Positions 50,716 through 61,132 of a stretch of DNA of 64,000 nt are shown here, piece by piece. The stretch spans positions 5,022,001 to 5,086,000 of the forward strand of contig JAPFFF010000004.1 of assembly GCA_039105265.1 (NCBI GenBank), in the 5' to 3' direction. The DNA is from Tritrichomonas musculus (taxonomy: Eukaryota; Parabasalia; Tritrichomonadida; Tritrichomonadidae). Position 1 is the stretch's first letter; each line of letters starts with the position of its first letter. The translations under genes were made by a program, and so were the position numbers. The notes under the pieces were generated by a model. The model was not told where the DNA came from, made no database searches, and saw nothing but the letters and a program-made list of their open reading frames with translations.

Positions 50716-51967
50716 TTAACCAAAGCTGAATATAAACGCTTTTTGGCAGTTTTGATAAATTGAATCTATTTCATTCAAATTCAGCCTTTTCCTGAGTTCT
50801 AGCTCAAATGCCGGTCCTTCGTTATGCCTCAAGATAGCCAAATAGTCACGAGTTTCTTGTGAAAACAGGAAAATATAAATTTTTTGGGCTATACACCAAC
50901 TGTTCGCGGTGAAAGGATTCATTCAAATTTGTATTGCAATTAAAAGTGACCTCATCAAAATCCTTTTCCTTTTTTTCTAATATTTCTTTAAGCTTTATTG
51001 CAGAACTTGGAAACTCATGTCCAGTAAACCATATAAAATCTGTTGGAGTATGAGGCAAGCATCCATCGTGATCTCCAAGCAAATGATTAACCGTCGTTGA
51101 CCAAGCGTACTTTTTAATATTGGAATCATAATTAGAATGTATAAGGAAACAATCCATGGAAACAATCTGTTATTCCAGGTATAGCTATACCAGTTTTTTA
51201 TCTTATCCCGCAATCCATGGAAACAATCTGTTATTCCAGGAATCATACCTTTATATAATCCAAGTTCTGCTACCAAATATTTGTTAAAACATATGGATAG
51301 ATGATTTGGATCACGAGTTTGCAGTTCTGCTAAACCTTCATCTTCAAGGATTTTCTTGTTTTTGTTATCACCATCAACCGTGAATCCTTTCACCTTAGCT
51401 TTTACATCTTGTAAATCATTGAAAGATCGGCGCTTAGCCTCTGATTCTAACATGTTGGATGTTAAGTGAAAGGATTCGTCCGGATGAAAATTTGAACATT
51501 TGTCTACCAATCCAAAAGAAACGACTTTATTTGTTGTAGAATCAATTACATCGTAAGAACAATGATGTGAATTTCTCCTAATTGGGTAGCGGCCGTCACC
51601 GCAAAAATACACAGAATTGATCACGTGCTTGCTGCATGGATTCAAGAGCATATTGCTTAACTTCTTGAGCAACAATCTTTTGGCCTTTATAGAATGAACT
51701 TTTACACACATATGGCTGATTCATATGAGTACAAAATTTGCTGGATGAAGTAAATGTTCCACCAGAAGCTAGAGTTGCCATGGCACAGCAAACTGGATCC
51801 ATTTTCTTGCTGCTGTTACATTGAACTTTTGAATCAGATGTGACGATTTCATTATTGGAACCTTCGGAGCTTTCATTAGGATCTTCATCTTTTAATTCTC
51901 GAGTCCTCAGAGACCTTTCTTCTCGGATTTTTTTTAGGTGCTTTTTCTGCTTATTGAAGCCTTTCAT
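50716..51967 (-). pseudogene. Decayed Kolobok-like DDE transposase
   Basis: Pieces in several frames read in order from 51967: a basic N-terminus (GFNKQKKHLKKIREERS), FCGDGRYPIRRNSHHCSYDV with the first Asp, SNMLESEAKRRSF, GFTVDGDNKNKKIL with the second Asp, RDPNHLSICFNKYL, WSTTVNHLLGDHDGC, and NLNESFHRE as a possible catalytic Glu. This order resembles Kolobok-type transposases, which use TTAA targets. At least three frameshifts and an internal 62-base duplication break it. No ends were identified. Confidence 0.55.
51149..51240. repeat. Internal tandem duplication in the transposase remnant
   Basis: CAATCCATGGAAACAATCTG and the next ten bases occur at 51149-51178 and 51211-51240, 62 bases apart, with the first copy joined to unrelated-looking sequence. 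Probably replication slippage or an imprecise excision scar. Confidence 0.7.
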
Positions 51968-52198
51968 CTTAACAATAAAGTGATATGTGAAAAGGCGGGG
52001 AAATTGAGAAGGAACGTTTTTTTGTAATCATTATTAAAAAGTTCATGTATACGTTAACTGTACGTTAATTTTATTTTTTTCTTTTTAATTCAAAAATAGT
52101 GGACTCTTTGTATCAAATTTGAGATCATAAATTTTTTATGCTTTCAAAAAGTTGTAAAAATGATAAAGATAAAAAATGCAACGCCGAACAATAATTAC

Positions 52199-52201
<3 letters not shown>

Positions 52202-52260
<59 letters not shown>
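52202..52260 (+). repeat. Long poly-T run
   Basis: An uninterrupted run of about 59 T, much longer than other homopolymers in the window. Length may be inexact in assembly. Confidence 0.85.
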
Positions 52261-52262
<2 letters not shown>

Positions 52263-52297
52263 AAAAATATATATTTTGTATTTTATTAATGATTTAC

Positions 52298-52405
52298 AAC
52301 AAACTAATAGAAAGCATTTCGCTTTATTTATTATCATGTTTGAAATTAAATATTTAAAATATCAAAACACTCAATAAAAATATAAAAGCTTTCTATTAGT
52401 TTGTT
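52298..52405. mobile_element. 108-base MITE, CTAATAGARAG family, copy 2
   Basis: Inverted arms CAAACTAATAGAAAGC (52298-52316 and 52386-52405). The end sequence is shared with 49422-49541. It begins about 38 bases after the poly-T run. Confidence 0.65.
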
Positions 52406-52544
52406 TGGCTATTGATTAGAATGTTAAATATATTGATAAATTAGCTTAAATTTTTACATATATTTCTCGGCTTTCGTTTTTGTTTGACCAATTTCATGTA
52501 ACAAAAATATAGAAAAACTAAATATATAATTATTTTTTGGGGAA

Positions 52545-52940
52545 TCGTATTTTTCTACGCCACTTTTTGAAAACTTTTAAACTTTTTGAATACTTTTTTA
52601 TACATTTTTTATTCAATTTTTGCTAAATAATGCATAAATATTTAGTTCAAATGGCTTCCCGATTCATCCAGCAATTCAAGGAGCCTGATTCGGCTTCGCG
52701 CAGCCATGTGGTGATCACTAGTGCGTATATTCCTGAAAAATTATGTAAAAATAAAAAAAAATTATATCAAAAAAAGCAAATAGTTATAATTTTAACGTAA
52801 AATTTAAATTTACGATTTTTTTGGTTAATTTTCTTAACAGAGCAAGTTAAATTTCACCTTATGATGGCGGTTTTTTACTTTCCATGAATAGCTATTCATG
52901 GATAGAAAAACCATTCAAAAAGTGGCGTAGAAAAAAACGA
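52545..52940. mobile_element. 396-base MITE with 26-base ends
   Basis: Ends TCGTATTTTTCTACGCCACT and (right, complement) TCGTTTTTTTCTACGCCACT, both continuing TTTTGA. Inside near the right end is a perfect 20-base palindrome, CCATGAATAGCTATTCATGG (52882-52901). Non-coding. Confidence 0.7.
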
Positions 52941-53049
52941 TTGTCCTTATTTTTTAATTAATTAATTAATTCTGGTTTATACAAGCCTTAACTTCATATT
53001 ATAAAAATAAAAGTTATTTAGTCTTTTATTGTTCCTTAGATTTTATCAA

Positions 53050-53870
53050 TTTATTTTATCCGTTTTTCAGCATACTCCCCCTTAATGCACCAAATTAAAT
53101 AAGATTCGCGTTTTTTCCAACCGTTTTCGGTTGATATACACCAAATTTGACCTAAATTAATATATTTTTCATTTTCTTCAAGTCAATTTTGTAAGTTTGG
53201 AATTATGACCAATGGTGGAATTAAAGGGCCTATTAAATTATGAGAAAACATAATTGTAAAGTGCGGAATTTGAATAGGAGCATTTTTGACAATAAATTCT
53301 ATAATGTTATCTGGAACAATATACTTTTTCTTTAAAGTTGGGTCAAGTCCAAGCTCATCAGATCCGAAAATAAGAGCTGGTGATTTATTTTCTATAAACG
53401 GCTTTGGCGTATCAAAAAATGCTTTTACAATATCTGTAGTACATGAAAAAAATCTGTCGTAATCGACAACTCTTGCTTGCCTGATTTTAGAGCATCAGTC
53501 TTCTAAATTACAGTTGATCCACGATCGAACAGGTGGTTCAATATCTTCGTTCATCATTACTTCGGCAATCTGATTGCAATCAAAAAATTAATTGCAGCAA
53601 TCTGACGCTTTTTCTTGATATATAAAGCTTCAGCAAGAAATATATTGCGAGAAAAAGCGTTTTCTTCGCATTTGTCAGAAATATATTGCGATAATGATCC
53701 AAGATCTGGTTTTGAGAGGAACTTATCTTTGTGGTATTGCTTTCATTTTTTCCAAGATAGCGCCTGCGGCATGTCTTTAGAGCACTGGAAGTTAATTATT
53801 CATGTTCTTCAATATGTACTGTTTCCCATGAGAATCGTATCCTTCTATAACTCATTTTTTCATTAATCCT
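53050..53870 (-). pseudogene. Decayed pogo/jerky-type DDE transposase
   Basis: Reading from about 53700 on the minus strand: LSQYISDKCEENAFSR, ALYIKKKRQIAAINFLIA, then PPVRSWINCNLED, ALIFGSDELGLDP (first Asp), KKKYIVPDN, PHFTIMFSHNLIGPLIPP and ENGWKKRESYLIW. This is the DDE_1 order seen in the intact transposase at 26011-27471 (FNLDEFG, KVVIVPQN, G-W region), but it is not the same subfamily. It is broken by stops and a frameshift. The second and third Asp are missing. Confidence 0.55.
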
Positions 53871-55273
53871 TAAGTGTATTATCCACTTTTGGTCTTCTAT
53901 GAAAATGGTTTGATCAAGGAATTCAATAAAAAAAAGTGATATGCTTTCAAAAACAGTAGATTTTATTCAATTTTTTTAATCAAACAATAGATTCATATTC
54001 AAAATTAGATTCAGAGCACTCGTGAAAAAGAAATTTATATATTCTGGTTAATTTAGGTCAATTTTTAATCATGGCCAATTTTATTTGACCTTTTGCTATG
54101 GATTATTTGATACGCTTTGGATCTATTGAAAAGACGTTTTTATACTTTTCATAGAAATTCATATATGCAATATCTTGATTAATAATCAATATTAGTATAT
54201 TTATGTAATCAATATAAATACTTATTATATTAATATAATGATTAATTGCCATAATTTCATTTTATCCTTATTTTAAATTGAGATTTTGGTGTTTTTTAAA
54301 AAAGAGAGTTTTTCAAAAGAATTCAATTATTCATAAGAAAAAATAACATAGCATTAATTATGCCATCTTTTTATACAATTAGAACTTTAAATTAAATTGC
54401 TTAACTAAATTTTTAATTATATGGATTATTGTTAATTAATATAATAAAAATAATAAATATATTAACATTGAGCAAAAAAAGAAAAACGTGAGCAAAACTT
54501 AAACAACAAATTGAGAGGAATTCTGAGAGTAGACTTAAGGGAGTATATTCCTCTTGGGTTTATCCCGCATAAATTCGAATCTGGCTCGTGTCTTTTTCAA
54601 ACTTAAAAGTAGTTTTTAAACGATGAACATTTCTTGAAAGTGATGTTTCCAATTGAATTTATAGATGGAGGTTCAAATGATATTCTCCTTAACAATAAGC
54701 AATATTTAGAAGCATTTCTTTTTTATATTTCTCATAACTAATTTTGATTAATTATTTATCATTAAAAATTAATTATAATTTACTTAAAATTTTGTGTGCT
54801 AATTTATTTCTGTTCATTGATACTTAAGGAAGAAATAAATAACTATTCAACATTGTAAAATTACTTTTGTAAACTTGGAATATAGGATAATATTCAGATT
54901 GATTAAGTATATCTCCAAAAAACAAAATGCTCTTCCACATCTGCAAGTCAAGCAAGTTATTGACTTTTTAGCAGCTTCATGACAATAAGAAATAACCTAT
55001 GAATCCAGGTGGAATATTTTTTTTATTCTATGTAATAATTCAGGAGCCATATTTAATGGCAAATGATATAAATATGAGCTGAATAAGGAGATAAAAAACA
55101 TACAAAAAAAGATTTTAACATTTTTAATAAGCAACAAACATTTTTATTTCATAAAAAAAATTTACAATACAAATTAGATTAATTACAATAAAACAAATAT
55201 ACTTAATTCAATACATAAAATATTGAAATAAATGATCAAGCCACTGATAATTTCACAAAAATCACAAAAGTTT
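53871..55273. other. Spacer with a tRNA fragment
   Basis: AT-rich, no gene. The only recognised feature is the tRNA-Ser 3' fragment at 54555-54592. Confidence 0.6.
54555..54592 (+). pseudogene. tRNA-Ser 3' fragment
   Basis: 38 bases from the variable arm to the acceptor end match the tRNA-Ser at 8509-8590 (TGGGTTTATCCCGCAT, TTCGAATCTGG, CTCGTGTC) with about three substitutions, and are followed by TTTTT. The 5' half, including the anticodon, is absent. It may be the tail of a tRNA-derived repeat or a retrotransposed fragment. Confidence 0.75.
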
Positions 55274-58200
55274 TTAAAAAGAGCTTGAAACGATGCTTGC
55301 TTTCACGGGTATTTCCATCTCAAAGAAAGGAGTCAGAAAAGTGAAAAATTCATCAACTTGCTTAGGAGAAGAAGGAAGAAGCTCCACTCTTATTGTTACC
55401 CGCAGACCAGGGAAGATAACTCCCGGAATTGAGCAAATTCTGAATGATCTATTGAAGTCATCCTGACTGAAAGAGAAGTGAATTGGTTTTTCGCCTGTGT
55501 TTTGAATGTTCAAAGTAGCGAAAGCCATTTTATTTGGAGGAACTTCACCGAAATCGATGCAATCTTTCTTTGTTTTTAAAATCCTCTGTTTTTTCACTTT
55601 TTTACTTTTCTCTTTGGCTTCGTTTTGACGGTTTACAGGACGCTCAGTTTGCGTCACGAAAGCTTCATCATCATCAGCAACGGATTTTTCAGGTTTTTCG
55701 GGCTTGTAATTACGAGGAGGATCGAACAAAGAAAGTCTCGGCGACAACATTTTACATTGACAATTACTTGTGTCAATTGGATATCTAAAATCACTCTCAG
55801 TGCATTCCCAGTAATTGATGATTTGTGTCTCTTCGCCCTTCTTCCATTTGCCGGGCGCTTTTGGCCTATGCAAATTGTACATCATGTTCAAAACACGCGG
55901 ATTTGGCGCTTTGACTGGACTGATCAAAGGCGGCTCTTCAATTTCTTCAGGTGGCTGGTTCTCTTCAATGAAGTAGCTCTGCAAAATTGCAAGTTGTTCA
56001 ACCAGGGCATTTGAGAGGAGCGTGCAATCACTCAAATAGAGCATGAGTCGACTTTTTGAGTTCTCAATAACTGACTCAATTGGAATTGAATTCTTCTTTT
56101 TGACACTGTTGCTGTTCGCCGACGGTTTCGGGATGCGAAGATCTTTCATGACATTCGCCCGATGAGGTTTCGAAAGGCCTTCGAAATGAATGAATAAAGA
56201 AGGAATCGCTTCCATCGAATGCAAAGTGAGAATTGGAATATTTTCGCCGTTTGGATGTCTAAACATGAAATTATTTTGTTTAAAACCGTCCATTTTAACA
56301 GTGTCTTTTCTGACAAATTCAATTCCTGACATGTTTTGACGAACACCGAAAAAACGAGGAAGAAAAAGACGATAAAGATTTGAATGCAACGGTTCTTGAA
56401 TTGATTCTTTGGTTGCAATTAACGTTCCCCATTTTGACTCAAATAATTCGACTTTCTTTTTATTCTTTTGTTCTTCAGTTGCCAATCTGCAAACTTTTTC
56501 ATTTCCATTTGAATCGGCAAACAAAAATTGATCGTTATTCTCAGAATCATCATTTTTTGATTTGATCCTAAATTGACAGAAATTCGCCGATAAATAAGAT
56601 TCACAATCATCAGTTGAAAACGATGCAAATTTGCCATTGGTTTTTATCAAATAACCGTCGGTTTTAACGGTTGAAGAAAACTTTAAATTCTGGTCATTTT
56701 CATCGTTTTCGAAATTGGCAATATTCAACACAAAATTGAATCGATCAATATCAAAAGTGATTTTATCTTTAAACCACTGAATGATTGGAAAGTCAGGGAC
56801 GACAAAAGTGACAGTATTATCTGTATCGTTCTGTTCAACTGTACAATCAAGATCGACAACAAGTAACCGTTTCCCTCCTTGATAAACAGAGTACTCAATG
56901 TTGTCAGATCGGACCATGTGAATCGATTGAGTTTGAGTGTCAGAATATGACGAATGTGGTCGATTCACGCCATCAAGAGAAATGCCGTCTTTATCAACGG
57001 TTATCCACTTCTCTCCAATGTATCTCGAAATGGAACCGTTTGGATAAACAATGATGTTTATTCCGTGTCTATCGGTGAAGACCAAACATCCACTTTTTGT
57101 AATGATGATGTTTTTCTCGTTTGTCGACATCATGTTCAAGTTCTCTCCGTCAAAACACAAAGTTTGATCATTGAAAAAAACGGTTAATGCTTGGCCATAG
57201 TCATAGGAATACCTGATGCCTTCAACGGGATGAAAAACAATCGAATCACTGGTCGTTACTGCCTGAATTATGTCCTTATATAGAAATTTGTATGAAAATG
57301 ACGGTTTTTTACTGACTAAATCACGAATGATTTGAACATAGAGACCGTTTTCAAAGCAATAAGGAGCAGTGAATGAACAACTGGAACAAACTTTCAAAGG
57401 CAAAGGATAACATATCTTTGAATTTTGTATCCGTGACGCAATTGAAGGCAAAACTAAATCAAAATCAAGTCTCTCTTTGATTATTTGCGCTGGTGATGGC
57501 GGATTCCGATGTTTTTTAGGATGATTTCCATCGCCATCATTATCATTCGTAGGCTGCACCTGAGTCATATATTCAGTAATATTTTGAAGACAAAATGGCA
57601 TAGAATAATTTGAGAGGAACTGACCAGATATCCTCTGAATTGGATTCAAAACTAAAATCCATTGAATTCCACTTTGTTTATCAAACAAAGTTTCTACCAA
57701 AGAAGCATTTTCAATTGCTTCCGATAAGGTTTCTGTTATGTTTAAATAGTCAATGCCAAGACTCCATTGCTCCCAATCAAAGAAAGTCAAAGGAAGTCCC
57801 AGTGAATATTTTTTATTTATCGTTGTAACAATTGTGTCAAATTTCGTGCCAGCATAGCAATACAACTGATTCATTGGCGTGATGAAAGAAAGAACTTCTG
57901 GAGAGGAATATGCATTGTCTTCATTAATTTCCCAATGAAAAAGTGGATAAAGATATTCGTGTATTGAAAAAGTGGAACTGTTTGTTTCAAAAACTGGATC
58001 AGGTGGTTCTTTGGGCTCAATAAAGACAACTTTTCGATTGGTTTGCGCTGACATTTCTAAAAAAATATTGTCAAAATGTTGGGTTTTCGTTTCTGGCGGG
58101 GGTGGATCTAACCGTTTCCAATTTCCTTCTTTTAATTGAAAATATATAGAATTAGCAATGTCATTTGGATGAAAAAATAAATAATCTTTTATTACTTGTG

Positions 58201-58993
58201 TATCAACAGATGGATTAAATGATGGTATTTGTTTAAAATTGTGTGATTTTATAAAAGTGTCAAAATCTTTTTTGATGTTTAAAATTTTGAGAATTTCTGA
58301 TTCAATTATTTTGAATGTGCTCTCAAAATTTTCACCTGGATATATTTCAACAAATGATACATCATAAGGAGCTGAACCTTGTAATGATACAATTCTTGCT
58401 GGAGGATAAGCGCTTGGATTTAATGTAAAGTCATATTCTGAACCAGGAATTGATTGTCTTTTCGATATACTTTTCGCTGATAATTTTGGTTGATTAACAA
58501 ATGATGATAAAGGGACATCGCGATTAGGTTTAATTGTAAAAAATGTGTTAATACATATTCCATTTTCTTTCATTGCGAATAATTGATTTGGTAAATAAGG
58601 ATAATTAAGAATAATATAGAGCATATCTATCTTCCCTTCAAATCTTGGTGGCTCATGCGATACTCTTGATTTAGATCGATGCGAACTTAATTTTGATTTT
58701 TCTGATTGCATCATCTTTTTTTTCGTAACGTCGAGTTTTGCGAGATCTGTTTCAATTTTCGATTTAATTCCTTTGATAATCGGTGAAGCTGAATCATATA
58801 TTCCAAGTCGTGATGAACGTAATGTCTGTTTCGATGTCCCACGAGATGAATCAGCATAATCTGCTCCATTTATTATTGTAATATCTTTTTTATGATCGTT
58901 TTTTAAATAATCGAGAAAGGCATTGAAATCGATAGCTTTATCAACAACATCGAATGCAATAATAAATGGAGTTACACTAATTTCTGAAGACAT
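55274..58993 (-). CDS. SPAG17/PF6-like flagellar central-pair protein
   Basis: A 1239-residue protein from the ATG at 58991-58993. Residues 120-165 (MLYIILNYPYLPNQLFAMKENGI) match the [20 protein letters not shown] region of SPAG17. At about 600-690, GINIIVYPNGSISRY and related strands match its beta repeats. PRFFGVRQNMSGIEFVRKD (about 890) matches PRFFVMYADGSGMELLRD. The final 110 residues form an ASH/MSP-like domain (CIDFGEVPPNKMAFATLNIQ; PGVIFPGLRVTIRVELLP), as in SPAG17. It is about half the length of the human protein. Role: C1a projection of the axonemal central pair, controlling flagellar beating. Confidence 0.75.
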   Translation of the reverse strand: MSSEISVTPFIIAFDVVDKAIDFNAFLDYLKNDHKKDITIINGADYADSSRGTSKQTLRSSRLGIYDSASPIIKGIKSKIETDLAKLDVTKKKMMQSEKSKLSSHRSKSRVSHEPPRFEGKIDMLYIILNYPYLPNQLFAMKENGICINTFFTIKPNRDVPLSSFVNQPKLSAKSISKRQSIPGSEYDFTLNPSAYPPARIVSLQGSAPYDVSFVEIYPGENFESTFKIIESEILKILNIKKDFDTFIKSHNFKQIPSFNPSVDTQVIKDYLFFHPNDIANSIYFQLKEGNWKRLDPPPPETKTQHFDNIFLEMSAQTNRKVVFIEPKEPPDPVFETNSSTFSIHEYLYPLFHWEINEDNAYSSPEVLSFITPMNQLYCYAGTKFDTIVTTINKKYSLGLPLTFFDWEQWSLGIDYLNITETLSEAIENASLVETLFDKQSGIQWILVLNPIQRISGQFLSNYSMPFCLQNITEYMTQVQPTNDNDGDGNHPKKHRNPPSPAQIIKERLDFDLVLPSIASRIQNSKICYPLPLKVCSSCSFTAPYCFENGLYVQIIRDLVSKKPSFSYKFLYKDIIQAVTTSDSIVFHPVEGIRYSYDYGQALTVFFNDQTLCFDGENLNMMSTNEKNIIITKSGCLVFTDRHGINIIVYPNGSISRYIGEKWITVDKDGISLDGVNRPHSSYSDTQTQSIHMVRSDNIEYSVYQGGKRLLVVDLDCTVEQNDTDNTVTFVVPDFPIIQWFKDKITFDIDRFNFVLNIANFENDENDQNLKFSSTVKTDGYLIKTNGKFASFSTDDCESYLSANFCQFRIKSKNDDSENNDQFLFADSNGNEKVCRLATEEQKNKKKVELFESKWGTLIATKESIQEPLHSNLYRLFLPRFFGVRQNMSGIEFVRKDTVKMDGFKQNNFMFRHPNGENIPILTLHSMEAIPSLFIHFEGLSKPHRANVMKDLRIPKPSANSNSVKKKNSIPIESVIENSKSRLMLYLSDCTLLSNALVEQLAILQSYFIEENQPPEEIEEPPLISPVKAPNPRVLNMMYNLHRPKAPGKWKKGEETQIINYWECTESDFRYPIDTSNCQCKMLSPRLSLFDPPRNYKPEKPEKSVADDDEAFVTQTERPVNRQNEAKEKSKKVKKQRILKTKKDCIDFGEVPPNKMAFATLNIQNTGEKPIHFSFSQDDFNRSFRICSIPGVIFPGLRVTIRVELLPSSPKQVDEFFTFLTPFFEMEIPVKASIVSSSF

Positions 58994-59023
58994 AAATTTG
59001 GTGAAAGCGAAATTAACGTCTAA

Positions 59024-59030
59024 AAAGTGA
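59024..59030 (-). promoter_or_regulatory. Initiator of the SPAG17-like gene
   Basis: Reads TCACTTT on the minus strand, a match to TCAYTTW, about 31 bases before the ATG. No other match lies nearer. Confidence 0.55.
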
Positions 59031-59299
59031 CTCTAAATAAATGAATATAAATATAAATATCTTCAAATAATATTAATAAAATTTGAGAAAAAATACAATT
59101 TTTATTAAAAATATCTCAAAAATTAATTTTTGTAGTTATATTGAGAAAGATAATAATATATTTTTATTAAAATTTGATCAAAATTTTAAAAATAATGACA
59201 ATATTAATAAAAAACAATACCCTAAATGATGATTATGAAATAATAATGAATGCTAAACTAAAATATCCACCATAACTTTGGTCATCAATTCTTTATTAA

Positions 59300-59629
59300 G
59301 GGACCACTATCAAATTCTATGTTAAAAATTCTATGAGTTATCACAAAATTAATTGACTTAAAAAAAATTATTTCTTGAGTATTTTTGCTATATTTTGGTA
59401 TATATAAATTATATAAATTGCATATCATTTATTTCTATTCTTCTTTTAAGCCTATTCCCTTTTTTCAATTAAAATTTAAAAGTTGAAAGGAGTAAAAATT
59501 TTACAAAAATGATCGGAATGGTGAAATTTTAAAGTTTTAAACTTTTTCCGAGAAAACAACTATTGAATTTTCTTTTCTATGAGTTTTCTCAATATTGAAA
59601 TGTTTACAAAAAAATATGATAGTGGTCCC
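59300..59629. mobile_element. TTAA-flanked MITE, family B
   Basis: 330 bases, ends GGGACCACTATCA inverted, with exact TTAA on both sides (59296-59299 and 59630-59633). Non-coding. TTAA duplication points to a piggyBac- or Kolobok-type mobiliser. Confidence 0.8.
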
Positions 59630-60444
59630 TTAAAAGAAAGACGAAGTGCAGAGAAGAAATCATGGTAATACTCGAGTTGATTGTACAATTTTAATTCTTA
59701 ATTATTGCAACCATATTTTTAATTTTAGGATACTTTTTTATTAATAATTTATCGAATTGATGCTTTAACGGTGTACTCCACTGATTTGAGAGGTTAAATG
59801 GTCATATCATAAACACTATAAAAATGCTTGATTTTGGTAAATATAAACAATTATTTTTAAAATATTGTAATTGCTTCAAACACACAAACTATAATAAGCA
59901 TTTTGGGATTATGTAAATCGAAAATCATATGGAAATGCAGATGAAGATATGATATCATTAAAAATATTAGTAAATACATTTTTATATGATTTTTATTATT
60001 GTTTATTTAATCATAATAAGAAATTAAAGTTTAAATCATAAGCCCCTCTATTAAAAATAAAGATTTTAAAAAATATTAAAATATACGTTAGATAGTTATC
60101 TTTTTTTAGAAGGTAATGTTAACCAAAATCATAAACGTACGAAAATTTTAAAATCGCAGCAAACTTTTTTGTGATGAATAAAAAAAAATTAGATCCAATT
60201 TATCATATTTACCATCACTTCAGCGACAAATATCACGTTCGTTCTCGTAAAACCACACACAAAAAAAAAAGATATTAAATATTTGTTGCTGAAAACTTTT
60301 TTTGATAAAACTTTGTAAATCAGCATATTTTTATATTATAATTAATTTGTTATAATTATGAGAAAATACATTAAGTAGATATTGCTGAGAAGAAAAATTT
60401 GAAAAAAAGCTTATTTGCTTTATAAGTTTTTTTATAGTTTATTT

Positions 60445-60552
60445 AATCAAATGTAATATTGACAAATCGATTTAATATTTAATCAAATGTAATATTGACA
60501 AATCGATTTAATATTTAATCAAATGTAATATTGACAAATCGAAATATGATAT
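60445..60552 (+). repeat. 36-base tandem repeat, three copies
   Basis: AATCAAATGTAATATTGACA starts at 60445, 60481 and 60517, a 36-base period. The third copy runs into the left end of the MITE at 60540. Confidence 0.85.
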
Positions 60553-60701
60553 CAATCAGCATGTCAAAAATAATATTTTTATGCCTTAGTATTTTGCTTA
60601 ATTTTTACCTTTTTATTAATGTTATGCGAAATTTAGAAGAGATGTAAAGAGAATAAGCTTAAAAATATTATTTTTGACATGCTGGTTGATATCATATTTC
60701 G
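60540..60701. mobile_element. 162-base MITE with 41-base ends
   Basis: Arms (60540-60580 and 60661-60701) are inverted copies with one mismatch, containing ATCAGCATGTCAAAAATAAT on the left. The middle is AT-rich and non-coding. Confidence 0.75.
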
Positions 60702-60924
60702 ACAATCATCAGCACGAAAAATAGTTCTTAAACTTTTTGAATAAAAATGATTATTTTTGAGAGTGATCAATAGTCGGTAAGATTTTCAATGTTTTATGTC
60801 ATGTCTTTTGAGAGAATAAATAACGATAAAATAAAAATTGAATGAAAAAAGTTATATGAATAATAGAAAACTATTACCGATTTTTGAAATGCAGTTTATA
60901 TATATATAAATATTTTTTTTTTAA

Positions 60925-61132
60925 GGTACAAATCTAGTACGTTATAAATTGAGAGAAAACACGTTATATATTTGAGACACTTACTCTATTGAAAAAGTTT
61001 TATTTTGAATGAGTGTCAGATTTGAAATTCTGAACTTTATTTTTTATTATTATTATTTTCATATAACATGTCCTTTGGTTTTAATAAAGTGTCAAAAAAT
61101 TTTGCAGTTTCTAAACGATCTAGATTTGTACC
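60925..61132. mobile_element. TTAA-type MITE, family A copy 2
   Basis: 208 bases, inverted ends GGTACAAATCTAG, with exact TTAA at both sides (60921-60924 and 61133-61136). It shares inner blocks TTTCATATAACATGTC and AAGTGTCAAAAA with 8675-8915. Its right TTAA includes the stop codon of the neighbouring gene. Confidence 0.8.

Larger units (their letters stand above)
51968..53049. other. Spacer with a long T run and two MITEs
   Basis: Contains a 59-base T run (52202-52260) and MITEs at 52298-52405 and 52545-52940. No gene was recognised. Confidence 0.6.
58994..61132. other. Spacer with three MITEs and a tandem repeat
   Basis: No gene. Contains a SPAG17-like gene initiator (59024-59030), a TTAA-flanked MITE (59300-59629), a 36-base tandem repeat (60445-60552), a MITE (60540-60701) and a TTAA MITE (60925-61132). 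Confidence 0.6.

Noticed and set aside
52125-52357. Open frames with poly-Lys or poly-Phe
   Set aside because: They are translations of the 59-base T run and its surroundings.
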